From NCBI RefSeq assembly GCF_025141935.1, contig NZ_CP081121.1:81675-145674 (forward strand): a stretch of DNA of 64,000 bases, given 5' to 3'. The notes beneath the pieces were generated by a model. It did not search any database. It saw only the letters and a program-made list of their open reading frames with translations, and was not told the origin of the DNA. This document shows, one piece after another, positions 34,279-43,816 of this stretch; the first letter of the stretch is position 1, and every line of letters starts with the position of its first letter. The DNA is from Sulfitobacter sp. S190. GTDB lineage: Bacteria; Pseudomonadota; Alphaproteobacteria; Rhodobacterales; Rhodobacteraceae. A program made the translations under genes and the position numbers.

Positions 34279-36600
34279 CTAAACCGTGCGCAGGACGTAG
34301 ATCGGGCTGGACCATGCTTGGGTCCCGTCTTCCAAAGTCACGCGGGCATAAAAGGGATTGTCCTGCCCCGTTTGTGGGGACAGGATCCGTTCGATGCTGA
34401 CAGAGGTATGCGGATTTTCATCGGGTAAACGGAAAAGCCGTATGCCCCGCGGCAGAATATCCGACGCGTCCAGCACAGTATCCTCATACCCGATATCCGC
34501 CAGCGCAACGGTTTCATCAATCAGGGCGGTTTTAATGTCGATGGTGCCGGATCGGTCGTCATCGAGCGTCGCGATGAAACCGGCGAAATTTCCGGTCGTG
34601 ACGGACTGCCATGAAACAAACCCATCGCGCGTCACATCGAGCGTCTTGTCGCGGTTGAAGAAGTTCACCGCCCGGACCGACGTGACCGTTGCCGCATCAA
34701 AGTGCGCCGAACCATCCCACGGCACGGCCCGGAAACGGCCCCGATATTCGGCTCCTTCCCACAAGACACCAATGCGTTTGCCCAGATCAGCCTCGGGGTA
34801 GGGGCGATAGCATTCCAGATGTTCCAAACCGTTGAAGATATCGATGCAACGAACGGGTAACGCAGCCGCGACGCTTACTTTGAAGTGAATATCCCCCGAC
34901 GGGAGATGCACAATATCACCCATCATCGCGGTCTCGCAGGCCTCGGTTTGACAGTCGCCATGCAACAAAGGGTCATCGAGATAGCGCGTCGCAGGTCGAT
35001 CAAAGGCTGCCGTTACGTCCATTCGGATGCGCCCACTCGGCCCGCCCGTTGTCGCATAGTGGTGGCGGGCATTGATGCAGTCGATCAGGCCATCGCGTGT
35101 CAGCTCCGGCATCAGGAAACAGGTCAGGCCACCCACGGCGCCAAACCATCCGGCGCCCGGATAGCTCGCGCCGGGGCGGCCCTTGTGACCGTCGGAATTG
35201 CCAATGATGCCCACGCGGTACCCGCTTTTGAAGGCATCCTGCACGATCCACTCGAATGTGCCCCAAGCAGAATGCACTTCGACAGATTTTTCAAACCGGC
35301 CATCGTGGGCCATGGTAATATCGGCGTATCGCCCGCCGCAGTGGGCAAAGCAGATCACGTCCCATTCCTCGTTTTCGGCAAAAGCCTCAAAGAGTTCGCC
35401 TGCGGTATGGCAATCGGTGCCCATGTCGAACTGGTCTTCGATCAAGGCATGGGACGAGCGGCGCATCGTGCGACCCTCGACCGGGAAAAACACATTGCGA
35501 TCCCCGCCCAACGCCGTATTGCCGGACCATTCATAGCCGGGCAGGGTGACGAATTCTCCGTCCTTGTTGAAATGCGCCGTCACCTTGTTGAGGTCCTTCC
35601 AGAAGGTATCTGTCATCTGGAAATCGTTGCCCTGGTGCGCGCAGGCATCGAGAAAGGCCTTGTCACGGCCGAAAGTGAAATAATCGGCGGCGCTGTTGGT
35701 GCCGAGGGTTTCATCTGACTGACCGTGCAAGTCACCCCAGTAGCTCATGAGTGCGGGCGCTTTGGTGACGTGCGCCGGATTGCATGTGGCGACGAGCGAG
35801 CCATCTGGCGCAAACAACGAAATTTCTAAAGGTCCGGCACCATTCACGACGAGTCCATCAAGAACAGTGGCAAATTCACCTTTTTCGACATTGATGGTTT
35901 CCGGCAGGTTCTCAACGGCCTGATTTGCCCGCGGTGTCAGCGTCATGGCTGCCTTGTTCGTTGGGTTGCCCCATGTATCCTCGGCTTTGATCCTGAGCGT
36001 GAAGGGCTGGCCACTGGCGATTGTTGAAGGGACCACGGCCACCCATGTCTCCGGCACGCCGGGGACAAGCGAGATCGCCGGCTGTTCGGGCAATGTCTGG
36101 AAATTGTAGGTCGCGATCGGATCGACGAGTACGCGAAATTCATAACGGCTTTCACAGAAAGTCTGCAGACGCATACCGGGGCCGCCGTGATCGGTCACAC
36201 CGAAACGGATCGTGATTGTGTCGCCTTCTTTCATGAAACCTTTGACGACCTTGATCTGCAACGTGCGGTCCCACGGCCGGATATTGCCTTTGGGATCGAA
36301 ACGCGCCTGAAGGACCGCTTTGTTCGAAGCCTCAACTTCCGTATAGCCCGCCGCCGCCGGATCATCGAACTGCGGATTTGTCTGATCGGTGGCAAAGCGC
36401 CAGACGATGCGGATGCTTCCGCTGTCATCAATACCAAAACGCCCCGCAGTGTAGGTCAACGTAAAGCTGTGATAGGTGCCTGCGTCGAACGCCCCATACT
36501 TGTCCAGAACGGCGGTACCCAGATGAGAGGGATCGATCGGCGTGCGCAGCGTACCATTGTGCATTTCGGGCGGCGTCATCAGGGAATTGGGGTCTGTCAT
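34279..36600 (-). CDS. DUF3604 domain protein (PHP-like metal-dependent)
   Basis: 773 residues. The N-terminal 270 residues are beta-rich; from about 285 comes the DUF3604 core with YWGDLHGQSDETLG, FRDACA-like LDACAHQGNDFQMTD, LPGYEWSG and IGNSDGHKGRPG, resembling the metal-binding His/Asp sites of PHP phosphoesterases. The biochemical function of the family is not established. No signal peptide is seen. It is monocistronic beside the TTT transporter; a link to the substrate of that cluster is only positional. Confidence 0.78.
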   Translation of the reverse strand: MTDPNSLMTPPEMHNGTLRTPIDPSHLGTAVLDKYGAFDAGTYHSFTLTYTAGRFGIDDSGSIRIVWRFATDQTNPQFDDPAAAGYTEVEASNKAVLQARFDPKGNIRPWDRTLQIKVVKGFMKEGDTITIRFGVTDHGGPGMRLQTFCESRYEFRVLVDPIATYNFQTLPEQPAISLVPGVPETWVAVVPSTIASGQPFTLRIKAEDTWGNPTNKAAMTLTPRANQAVENLPETINVEKGEFATVLDGLVVNGAGPLEISLFAPDGSLVATCNPAHVTKAPALMSYWGDLHGQSDETLGTNSAADYFTFGRDKAFLDACAHQGNDFQMTDTFWKDLNKVTAHFNKDGEFVTLPGYEWSGNTALGGDRNVFFPVEGRTMRRSSHALIEDQFDMGTDCHTAGELFEAFAENEEWDVICFAHCGGRYADITMAHDGRFEKSVEVHSAWGTFEWIVQDAFKSGYRVGIIGNSDGHKGRPGASYPGAGWFGAVGGLTCFLMPELTRDGLIDCINARHHYATTGGPSGRIRMDVTAAFDRPATRYLDDPLLHGDCQTEACETAMMGDIVHLPSGDIHFKVSVAAALPVRCIDIFNGLEHLECYRPYPEADLGKRIGVLWEGAEYRGRFRAVPWDGSAHFDAATVTSVRAVNFFNRDKTLDVTRDGFVSWQSVTTGNFAGFIATLDDDRSGTIDIKTALIDETVALADIGYEDTVLDASDILPRGIRLFRLPDENPHTSVSIERILSPQTGQDNPFYARVTLEDGTQAWSSPIYVLRTV

Positions 36601-36974
36601 CGGGGTAAACCTGTTGGCGAAAAAATATTGTGCAAGGCATCAGAAAAAGGGTGTCGCGACATTTGGCCTCCATCATATCGGTATGAAAGCCGCCGCATAT
36701 GTAACCCCTTTAGCGTAACGTGCTTTCACGCTGTTACCAAAGGAAAAGGGAGCGTGAAGCACCGTCAAAACAACGGCCTGACATCGTTGCGCGACTGGGT
36801 CGTATCCGATAGCAAACGCACGGCAGCCAAGGCCGCGATGTCGCCCTTCGCAGAGACCCATATAACCATAGTTATGTAAATTTATGGCTCGTATACCATT
36901 CTCGTACGGCTTCGCCACTTGTATGCAACTGCAGTCCCACGCAACATGACGGCATGACCGGTTCAGAGGGCAAA
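36601..36974. promoter_or_regulatory. Divergent intergenic region between DUF3604 and tetR genes
   Basis: About 370 bp without a supported gene. It contains two short dyads: TCATA-TCGG-TATGA (36673-36686), about 75 nt upstream of the DUF3604 start, and ATAAC-CATA-GTTAT (36862-36875), about 100 nt upstream of the tetR start. They are candidate operators; their sequences differ, so they may serve different regulators. Confidence 0.35.
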
Positions 36975-37598
36975 ATGACCGACACAAAGAAAACTGGTGT
37001 GAGGGGCCCGGGGCGCACGACGCGGACGGATTGGCTGACTGCGGCGATGGATACGTTGGTGTCGGAAGGGGTCGATCAGGTGAAGGTCCTGACCCTCGCG
37101 CAAAAACTGGATTGTCCGAGATCCAGCTTCTACTGGTATTTCAAGAACCGGTCCGAGCTGCTCGATGCGTTGTTGGAAACATGGGCCGCCACAAATACCA
37201 AAGCGATTATCGCCGCGTCCCGGCAGCCGGCTCAAACCATCAACTTCGCGGTTGCCAAACTCTACTCTGCCTGGGTTGTCGGCAATGAGTTTGACATGCA
37301 GCTGGATTTTGCGGTGCGTGACTGGGCGCGGCGGTCGGGAACTGTGCGCAGGGCCTTGGATCTCAACGATGCCCAGCGGATCGAAGCATTGACCGAAATG
37401 TTCCTGCGACATGGCTTTGATGAGCAAGAAGCAGACGTGCGTGCGCGGATCATCTACTTCACGCAAATAGGCTACGATGCACTCGACCAGCGCGAGAGTT
37501 GGGATATCCGCCGCACCCGCGCTGCCATGTATCTCTATTGCATGACCGGCCAAACGCCGACCGAGGCGGAAACCGAAGCCACGATCGACATGCCCTGA
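36975..37598 (+). CDS. TetR/AcrR family transcriptional regulator
   Basis: 207 residues with an N-terminal HTH (DWLTAAMDTLVSEGVDQVKVLTLAQKL...SSFYWYFKNRSELLDALLETW) and a helical ligand-binding domain. ATG 36975 has GAGGG just upstream, favouring it over 36954. It lies 99 nt before the acyl-CoA dehydrogenase gene in the same direction, so it may control that gene and the linked fatty-acid-type region. Confidence 0.88.
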   Translation: MTDTKKTGVRGPGRTTRTDWLTAAMDTLVSEGVDQVKVLTLAQKLDCPRSSFYWYFKNRSELLDALLETWAATNTKAIIAASRQPAQTINFAVAKLYSAWVVGNEFDMQLDFAVRDWARRSGTVRRALDLNDAQRIEALTEMFLRHGFDEQEADVRARIIYFTQIGYDALDQRESWDIRRTRAAMYLYCMTGQTPTEAETEATIDMP

Positions 37599-37697
37599 CG
37601 CCCGCGACCTTACGTCATTCACGCGTTGATTGCATGCGCCGCACGTTCGCGTAAGCTGACGACATAATTCAAAACCCGGTAACGGAAGGCCTCGTTC

Positions 37698-38960
37698 ATG
37701 TCGACAACCCCTGCAGAACTCAACAATCTGGAAATGTCAGACAAGGCTAAGCCGCTTTTCGCAGCGGTCGTCAAACATATCCGGGAAACGGTCGATCCGG
37801 TGACCGAGGAATTCCATGCATTGGGCGAAGGTCGGGCGGACCGGTGGTCCTACGCGCCCGGACAGCTGGAAATCCTCGACGGCATCAAGCAAAAAGCCCG
37901 CGATGCCGGGCTGTGGAACTTCTTTTTGCCCAATGCAGAAACGGGCGAAGGCCTGTCGAACCTTGATTACGCCTATATCGCGGCCGAGCTTGGCAAAAGC
38001 CCGTTGGCACCCGAAAGCCTCAACTGCTCAGCGCCGGATACAGGCAACATGGAAGTGCTTGAACGGGTCGGCACTGCGGAGCAGAAAGAGACATGGCTCA
38101 AGCCGCTTCTCGCGGGTGAAATCCGCTCGGCGTTTGCCATGACAGAACCGGATGTCGCGTCCTCGGACGCCAAGAATATCTCGACCTCGGCCGTGCTTAA
38201 AGACGGTCAATGGGTCATCAACGGTGAAAAATTCTATATCTCCGGCGCGGGCGATCCTCGCTGCAAGATCATGATCGTGATGGTCAAGACGTCACCGGAT
38301 GCGGACAGTTTCAGGCAGCAAAGCCAGATACTTGTCCCGATGGATACACCCGGTGTCGAAATTCTCGGGCCCATGCATGTATTTGGCCACGACGACGCGC
38401 CGCACGGCCATATGCACATCCGTTTCACCGACGTTAAAGTACCCGAAGCGAACATGCTGCTTGGCGAAGGGCGTGGTTTCGAGATTTCCCAACTGCGGCT
38501 GGGACCCGGCCGCATACATCACTGCATGCGTTCTATTGGTGCAGCAGAAAAGGCGCTGGATCTGATGATTGAACGCGGCTTGAGCCGCGAGGCTTTCGGC
38601 AAACAGATCGTTAACCTCGGCAAGAACATGGAGACGATCTCGCGGGCCAAGATCGATATCGAAGCGATGCGCATGATTGTTCTCAAGGCGGCAAAAGCGA
38701 TGGACGTTCTTGGCAACAAGGAAGCGCGCATCTGGGTCAGTATGGCCAAAGCGATGGTCCCTGAAAAAGCCTGCGAGATCATCGATCAGGCGATGCAGGT
38801 CCACGGTGCGGCAGGCATCAGCCAATGGTCACCCCTGTCCAATATGTACACGCAACAGCGCACCTTGCGTTATGCGGACGGGCCCGACGAGGTCCACCAC
38901 CACGTCATCGCACGTGCCGAGGTGCAAGCGTTCAAGGACAGTAATTCGCGCGGCAGCTAG
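37698..38960 (+). CDS. Acyl-CoA dehydrogenase, ACAD10/11-like
   Basis: 420 residues with the ACAD core: AFAMTEPDVASSDAKNIS (FAD/substrate loop), INGEKFYISGAGDPRC, and the C-terminal RTLRYADGPDEVHHHVIAR. The sequence type (long N-terminus, ADGPDEVH ending) is that of ACAD10/ACAD11 and the bacterial LvaC-like group, whose members act on 4-hydroxyacyl-CoAs together with an APH-type kinase. Such a kinase gene lies at 46212-47246. The stop shares the palindrome CTAG with the convergent tesB stop. Confidence 0.87.
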   Translation: MSTTPAELNNLEMSDKAKPLFAAVVKHIRETVDPVTEEFHALGEGRADRWSYAPGQLEILDGIKQKARDAGLWNFFLPNAETGEGLSNLDYAYIAAELGKSPLAPESLNCSAPDTGNMEVLERVGTAEQKETWLKPLLAGEIRSAFAMTEPDVASSDAKNISTSAVLKDGQWVINGEKFYISGAGDPRCKIMIVMVKTSPDADSFRQQSQILVPMDTPGVEILGPMHVFGHDDAPHGHMHIRFTDVKVPEANMLLGEGRGFEISQLRLGPGRIHHCMRSIGAAEKALDLMIERGLSREAFGKQIVNLGKNMETISRAKIDIEAMRMIVLKAAKAMDVLGNKEARIWVSMAKAMVPEKACEIIDQAMQVHGAAGISQWSPLSNMYTQQRTLRYADGPDEVHHHVIARAEVQAFKDSNSRGS

Positions 38961-39826
38961 GTCTTTTTCGCAAGAAGGCGCATCAGCCCCTCTTGCGCGA
39001 CGCTTGCGACCAACTGGCCGTTTTGATTGAAAATCTTGCCACGATTGAACCCGCGTGCTCCACCGGTCCAGGGCGCATCGAGATCGTACAGATGCCAGTC
39101 GGCAAAGTTGATCGGCGCGTGAAACCACATCGCGTGGTCAAGACTTGCCGACATCACCCGCCCTTGGAACCAGGTCAGCCCGTGCGGACGCAACGATGAT
39201 CCGAGCAAATTCATATCGGACGCGTACGCAAGCAGACAGTGCTGCATTTGCGCGCCCTGCCCCGTCGCGCCATCCATTCGGAACCACAGGTGGTTGCTGT
39301 CGCTTGCCTTGTCGGGCGTGAAGAAATCGCGCGGGGCAATCTCCCGCAGCTCGATCGGACGCTCTCTGAGAAAATCGGCGCGGTATTGTTCGGGTATCTT
39401 GTCGACCTGTGCCGCGCGAAGCTCGGGACGGTCTGGCCAGTCTTCGGGTGCACCTACATCGGGCATGGGGTGTTGGTGTTCAAAGCCGTCCTCATCGATG
39501 TGAAAACTGGCCGACAAATTGAAGATCTGCTTGCCGTGCTGGATCGCCACAACCCGCCGGGTTGTAAAGCTGCCTCCGTCGCGTGCGCGGTCGACTTGGT
39601 ATATTACCGGTATCGCCGGATCACCGGGCCGGATGAAATACGCGTGCAAACTGTGGCAAAGCCGGTCGGGCACTGTGCGGTACGCGGCCATCAGCGCCTG
39701 TGCGATCACATGCCCGCCGAATATGCGCGTACTTGTTTCGCCGCCCGATCCGATCCCGCGGAACAGATCGACTTCAAGCTGTTCAATGTCCAGAAGTTTC
39801 AAAAGCTGTTCGGCGGCGGGTGTCAT
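38957..39826 (-). CDS. tesB: Acyl-CoA thioesterase II (TesB family)
   Basis: 289 residues with double-hotdog features: LDIEQLEVDLFRGIGSGGETSTRIFGGHVIAQALMAAYRTV at the N-terminus and the C-terminal MSASLDHAMWFHAPINFADWHLYD with the active-site Asp region. It releases free acids from acyl-CoA, perhaps relieving CoA sequestration. ATG 39826 with AAAGG 8-12 nt upstream is preferred to the 39901 start. Confidence 0.9.
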   Translation of the reverse strand: MTPAAEQLLKLLDIEQLEVDLFRGIGSGGETSTRIFGGHVIAQALMAAYRTVPDRLCHSLHAYFIRPGDPAIPVIYQVDRARDGGSFTTRRVVAIQHGKQIFNLSASFHIDEDGFEHQHPMPDVGAPEDWPDRPELRAAQVDKIPEQYRADFLRERPIELREIAPRDFFTPDKASDSNHLWFRMDGATGQGAQMQHCLLAYASDMNLLGSSLRPHGLTWFQGRVMSASLDHAMWFHAPINFADWHLYDLDAPWTGGARGFNRGKIFNQNGQLVASVAQEGLMRLLAKKT

Positions 39827-40041
39827 GGTCTGGCCTTTCGGGATCAGTGATCTGGACAACATCGAAGGGTTTTGCGGACACTGCAACCGCTTTGCCGACA
39901 AAGCGCGCCTGCCTCGAGCGCGTTGGGGAACTCCGGTTTAGGAAAGCGGGACGAGGCGGTTTATGGCACCAGACTGCACCTAGCCGGTACGGCCAAAGGT
40001 TCCGCATCATGAGCCATGCGCGGCGCCGTCAATAACCACTG
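39827..40041. other. Intergenic region between livF end and tesB
   Basis: About 215 bp upstream of tesB and downstream of livF. It presumably contains the tesB promoter and the liv operon terminator, but I see no strong hairpin with a T-run. Confidence 0.3.
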
Positions 40042-40743
40042 TCAAACCTCGAGCCATTCCCGACGCACGTCGTCGCGCGCCTTCAGTTCGGCTGGGGTTC
40101 CCTCAAAGACCATTCGACCGTGCCCCATGACATAAACACGGTCTGCGATGTCCATTGCGATCGACAGTTTCTGTTCAACCAACAGCGTCGAAATCCCGCG
40201 CTTGGCGATTTCGCGCAGCACTTCGGCCACCTTTTGCACCATTTGCGGGCTCAGACCCTCGGTCGGCTCATCGATCATGACCAGTTCGGGATCGCCCATC
40301 AGGGTGCGGCACATGGTCAGCATCTGCTGTTCTCCGCCGGAGAGCACCGAAGCCTCGACATCGGCCCGCCGCTGCAGGTTGTCGAACATCTCGAACATCG
40401 CCTGCATGGACCACCTGCCCTGCCCGTCCTTCTGCCCCGGTTTCAAGCCCAGCATCAGGTTCTGCCGCGTTGTCAGGCCGGGAAAGATATCGCGGTTTTC
40501 AGGGACGTATCCAATTCCCAGATTGGCAATCTCAAACGCCTTCTTCCCCGCTATCTCCTGCCCTTTGAACTGGACAGAGCCGTGCGGCGCCACTTCGCCC
40601 ATGATGGCCTTGCAAGTTGTCGACCGGCCCACCCCATTACGGCCCAAGAGCGCCACGATTTCTCCTTTCTGGACGTTCATGGTGACGCCTTGGAGGATGT
40701 GTGACTTGCCGTAGTAGGCGTGCATATCTGTAACGCTAATCAA
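40042..40743 (-). CDS. livF: Liv-type ABC transporter ATP-binding protein LivF
   Basis: 233 residues with a Walker A (LLGRNGVGRSTT, Arg replacing the usual Lys of GxGKST), ABC signature LSGGEQQML, Walker B LVMIDEPTEGLSP, and the LivF-typical opening MHAYYGKSHILQGV. The TTG start at 40743 overlaps the livG stop and has GGAGG 7 nt upstream, so it is kept over ATG 40725. Last gene of livKHMGF. The Walker A Lys-to-Arg reading should be noted as unusual. Confidence 0.9.
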   Translation of the reverse strand: MISVTDMHAYYGKSHILQGVTMNVQKGEIVALLGRNGVGRSTTCKAIMGEVAPHGSVQFKGQEIAGKKAFEIANLGIGYVPENRDIFPGLTTRQNLMLGLKPGQKDGQGRWSMQAMFEMFDNLQRRADVEASVLSGGEQQMLTMCRTLMGDPELVMIDEPTEGLSPQMVQKVAEVLREIAKRGISTLLVEQKLSIAMDIADRVYVMGHGRMVFEGTPAELKARDDVRREWLEV

Positions 40744-41501
40744 TGCTCCGCCTCCAAAGCCGCGCCGAGATAGGCTTCCTGCACCTTTGGGTCCGCGCGC
40801 ACATCTTCGGGAGCGCCGGTTGCGATGATCTCTCCATAGACCAATACGCTGATCCGGTCAGCCAAACCGAAGACCACGCTCATATCGTGCTCAACCATGA
40901 TCAGAGTCTTGCCCTCCGTAACCCGCAGGATCAAATCGGTGATGTAGTCGGTTTCGGTGTTCGACATTCCCGCGGTGGGTTCGTCCAGCATGATCACGTC
41001 CGCGCCACCCGCAATGGTGATGCCGATTTCAAGCGCTCTTTGCTCAGCATAGCTTAGCGTCCCTGCGGGCAAATCACGCCGGGCGGTCAGATTGATCTGT
41101 TCCAGAATTGCATCCGCGCCCTCAGTCAGATCGCGCTTGCGAGCGACAAGATGCCAGAAGCTGTACCGGTATCCTTGCGACCACAAGAGCGCACAGCGGA
41201 CATTCTCGAATACGCTCATACCCGGAAAGATATTGGTAATCTGGAAAGACCGGGACAGGCCCTTGCGGTTGATCTGGAATGGCTGCAATCCTGACAGATC
41301 CTCGCCGTGCAGCTTAACTGTACCGGCTGACGGCGCAAAACGCGCGGTGATCAGATTGAAAAGCGTCGACTTGCCCGCGCCGTTGGGCCCGATGATGGCG
41401 TGGCGTTCGGCCCGCCCGATGGTAAGGTCGATCCCGCGGATGATCTCAGCTTTGCCAAAGTTCTTCTTCAGACCGGATAGTTCAAGTGCGGGCACGTTCA
41501 T
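40740..41501 (-). CDS. livG: Liv-type ABC transporter ATP-binding protein LivG
   Basis: 253 residues: Walker A IGPNGAGKSTLFN, ABC-type LSYAEQRALEIG, Walker B DVIMLDEPTAGMS, and the LivG C-terminus ATGAPEDVRADPKVQEAYLG. ATG 41501 overlaps the livM stop (ATGA); the frame extension upstream lies inside livM. It energises uptake with LivF. Confidence 0.93.
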   Translation of the reverse strand: MNVPALELSGLKKNFGKAEIIRGIDLTIGRAERHAIIGPNGAGKSTLFNLITARFAPSAGTVKLHGEDLSGLQPFQINRKGLSRSFQITNIFPGMSVFENVRCALLWSQGYRYSFWHLVARKRDLTEGADAILEQINLTARRDLPAGTLSYAEQRALEIGITIAGGADVIMLDEPTAGMSNTETDYITDLILRVTEGKTLIMVEHDMSVVFGLADRISVLVYGEIIATGAPEDVRADPKVQEAYLGAALEAEH

Positions 41502-42796
41502 GACATTCCCTTTGCCGCTGTGGTCGCTTCGGCCCATGCGTCGCGCAAAGCGGGCGTCGTGGTCCGCGCTATGCCTAAGCCCACCAGCGTGACCAATCCG
41601 GCCACGATCCATGGCCAGAAAGAGTGGCTGTCGAACGTGGTCCAGAACAGTGTCATCTCGTCATCGCCGGTGGCCGCATGGCGCAGATGGAAGATCATTT
41701 CCACCAAGGCCGCCAAGCCAAGAATACCAATCGCCGCAGGTAGCAGGGTCTTGAGATATGGCATCACCAAAAGACGCGCCTTTCCCAACTTGAAAACCGG
41801 CACATGCATCATGAGCAAACCCGCCAACCCCCCGGGAAAGAACATCACCGTGGCGACAAACAGTATACCCGCGTAGAACGCCCAAAGCTCTGTCTGGAGG
41901 CTGAGAACTGTCTGGACGAGAGTAAAGACAACCGCGCCGATGATGGGTCCGAAGAAAAAGCCGACGCCCCCGAGAAATGTCACCAATAGGATCACACCGG
42001 ACGAGGCCGTGTTGAGGTTTTCTTCTGTGAGAATCTCGTAATTGATTGCGAACAGACCGCCCGAGATGCCTGCGAAAAAGCCCGACGCAACGAAGCTGTA
42101 GAACCGGACCCACCGCGCGGAGTACCCGAGGAATTCCGCACGCTCGGGGTTATCGCGCACCGCATTGGCCATACGTCCGATCGGTGTGCGGGACCACAAA
42201 TACATCAGCAGGGCCGACAGGATTAGCCACGCCGCCGTCAGATAGTAAACCTCGATCTGTTGCAGGAATTCGACGCCGAAAAAGGGCTGGGCATATGTGC
42301 GGTCCCCCGAAATCCCTTCTTCTCCGCCAAAGAAAGCGACAATGATGACCGAACACGCGGCAATCAGTTCTCCTACGCCGAGGCTGATCATGGCGAACAC
42401 GGTCCCGGCCGACCGGGTCGAGAAAGAGCCGACAATCAGAGCCAGACCCATTCCGAACAACCCGCCGAACAAAGGCAGCACGATGAGCGGAAAGCTGGCA
42501 AAGAAATCGGACATATTCATGATGTGCATGCAGGCAAAACCACCCACACCCGCGTAAACGGCATGGCCGAACGACAGCATGCCGCCCTGCCCCAACAGCA
42601 TATTATACGCGAGCGCGAATATGATGGTGATCGCCATCTGGTTCATGATCGTAAGGGCGGAGTTGGCTGTAAAGATCAGCGGCAAAACCATCAACAGAAC
42701 GGTGGCAATGATCCAAGGCGCCAGCGTAAGGGTCATGGAGCCTGCGCGCATGCGCTGCGCAGGTTTGCCGGGATCGGTGGTGAATTGATCACTCAT
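41498..42796 (-). CDS. livM: Liv-type ABC transporter permease LivM
   Basis: 432 residues, about nine or ten membrane segments, with the LivM signature NMLLGQGGMLSFGHAVYAG and SLGVGELIAACSVI...RMANAVRDNPERAEFLGYSARWVRF. Longer than many LivM proteins because of a C-terminal extension with two additional helices (about 340-420). ATG 42796 overlaps the livH stop. Confidence 0.9.
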   Translation of the reverse strand: MSDQFTTDPGKPAQRMRAGSMTLTLAPWIIATVLLMVLPLIFTANSALTIMNQMAITIIFALAYNMLLGQGGMLSFGHAVYAGVGGFACMHIMNMSDFFASFPLIVLPLFGGLFGMGLALIVGSFSTRSAGTVFAMISLGVGELIAACSVIIVAFFGGEEGISGDRTYAQPFFGVEFLQQIEVYYLTAAWLILSALLMYLWSRTPIGRMANAVRDNPERAEFLGYSARWVRFYSFVASGFFAGISGGLFAINYEILTEENLNTASSGVILLVTFLGGVGFFFGPIIGAVVFTLVQTVLSLQTELWAFYAGILFVATVMFFPGGLAGLLMMHVPVFKLGKARLLVMPYLKTLLPAAIGILGLAALVEMIFHLRHAATGDDEMTLFWTTFDSHSFWPWIVAGLVTLVGLGIARTTTPALRDAWAEATTAAKGMS

Positions 42797-43749
42797 GAGT
42801 TTCGTGTCCCGAACAGACCGGATGGGCGGAAGATCAGGATTAGCACCATCAAGATATAGGGTAGGATATCGGCGATCTGCGGACTGGTGACCGTCCAAAG
42901 ATCACGCAGTAAGCTGTCGTCCAGATTGGCGGGCGGGCTGATGCCGACTGCACCGAGAACGTCCGACATGGCAATGTTGTAGGATTTGGCGAATGTCGTG
43001 ATCCATCCGATCAACAGCGATGCCACCAACGCACCCCAGAGCGATCCCAGACCGCCAATCACGATTGTCACGAAAACGATTGATCCCAAGACAAATGCCA
43101 TGCCCGGAAACGTCCCCAGAACAGGGCCCGCGATAACACCGGCCACCCCGGCGAGCGCGGTTCCCACCCCGAAGACGCCCATGAAAATGAGCGGTACGTT
43201 ATGGCCCAATGCCTCGACCGTGCGCGGATAGCTCAGGGCAGCCTGGATGATCATCCCAACGCGGGTTTTTGTCAGCACGTAGAGCAGCCCGATAAAGATC
43301 GCGACCGAAATGAAGATCATGAAGATCTTGTAGGCCGGAATGGAATTGCCCGCGATTGCGAAGGCGGTGAAGTTGAGAATATCGGGAATGTCGTATGGCA
43401 TCTGGTTCTTGCCCCAGACGAATTGCACCAGCTCTTCGATCAGCAGTGCCAGTCCGAAGGTAAAGATCAGTTCGGGCACGTGTCCGTACTGATGCACGCG
43501 GCGCAGGCCGTACCGCTCAACCGCAGCACCCATCAATCCCACAATTACCGGCGCGATCAGGAGCCCCATCCAGAACCCCAGCGCGAGGCTGATCTGGAAG
43601 CCAAAATACGCGCCAAGCATGTAGAAGCTCGCATGCGCGAAATTCAGCACACCCATCATCGAAAAAATCAATGTCAGACCAGCGGACAGCATAAACAACA
43701 GCAGGCCCGTCACCAGCCCGTCGATCAGATTGACGAGAATAAGATCCAT
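42793..43749 (-). CDS. livH: Liv-type ABC transporter permease LivH
   Basis: 318 residues with eight or so membrane segments and the LivH pattern NLIDGLVTGLLLFMLSAGLTLIFSMMGVLNFAHASFYMLGAY plus GGLGSLWGALVASLLIG. Inner membrane channel partner of LivM. It is separated from livK by a strong hairpin. Confidence 0.93.
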   Translation of the reverse strand: MDLILVNLIDGLVTGLLLFMLSAGLTLIFSMMGVLNFAHASFYMLGAYFGFQISLALGFWMGLLIAPVIVGLMGAAVERYGLRRVHQYGHVPELIFTFGLALLIEELVQFVWGKNQMPYDIPDILNFTAFAIAGNSIPAYKIFMIFISVAIFIGLLYVLTKTRVGMIIQAALSYPRTVEALGHNVPLIFMGVFGVGTALAGVAGVIAGPVLGTFPGMAFVLGSIVFVTIVIGGLGSLWGALVASLLIGWITTFAKSYNIAMSDVLGAVGISPPANLDDSLLRDLWTVTSPQIADILPYILMVLILIFRPSGLFGTRNS

Positions 43750-43779
43750 ATCAGACCCTTCTTTGGCACGAAATTGGGC

Positions 43780-43806
43780 GGTCGGGCCCGGCGTCCGGCC
43801 CCGACC
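43780..43806 (-). repeat. GC-rich hairpin between livK and livH
   Basis: Twelve-base arms GGTCGGGCCCGG (43780-43791) and CCGGCCCCGACC (43795-43806) with a 3-nt loop and one mismatch. No T-run. It lies directly after the livK stop in the transcript, where it could stabilise a livK-only mRNA. Confidence 0.7.
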
Positions 43807-43816
43807 TTCAGCCGGT

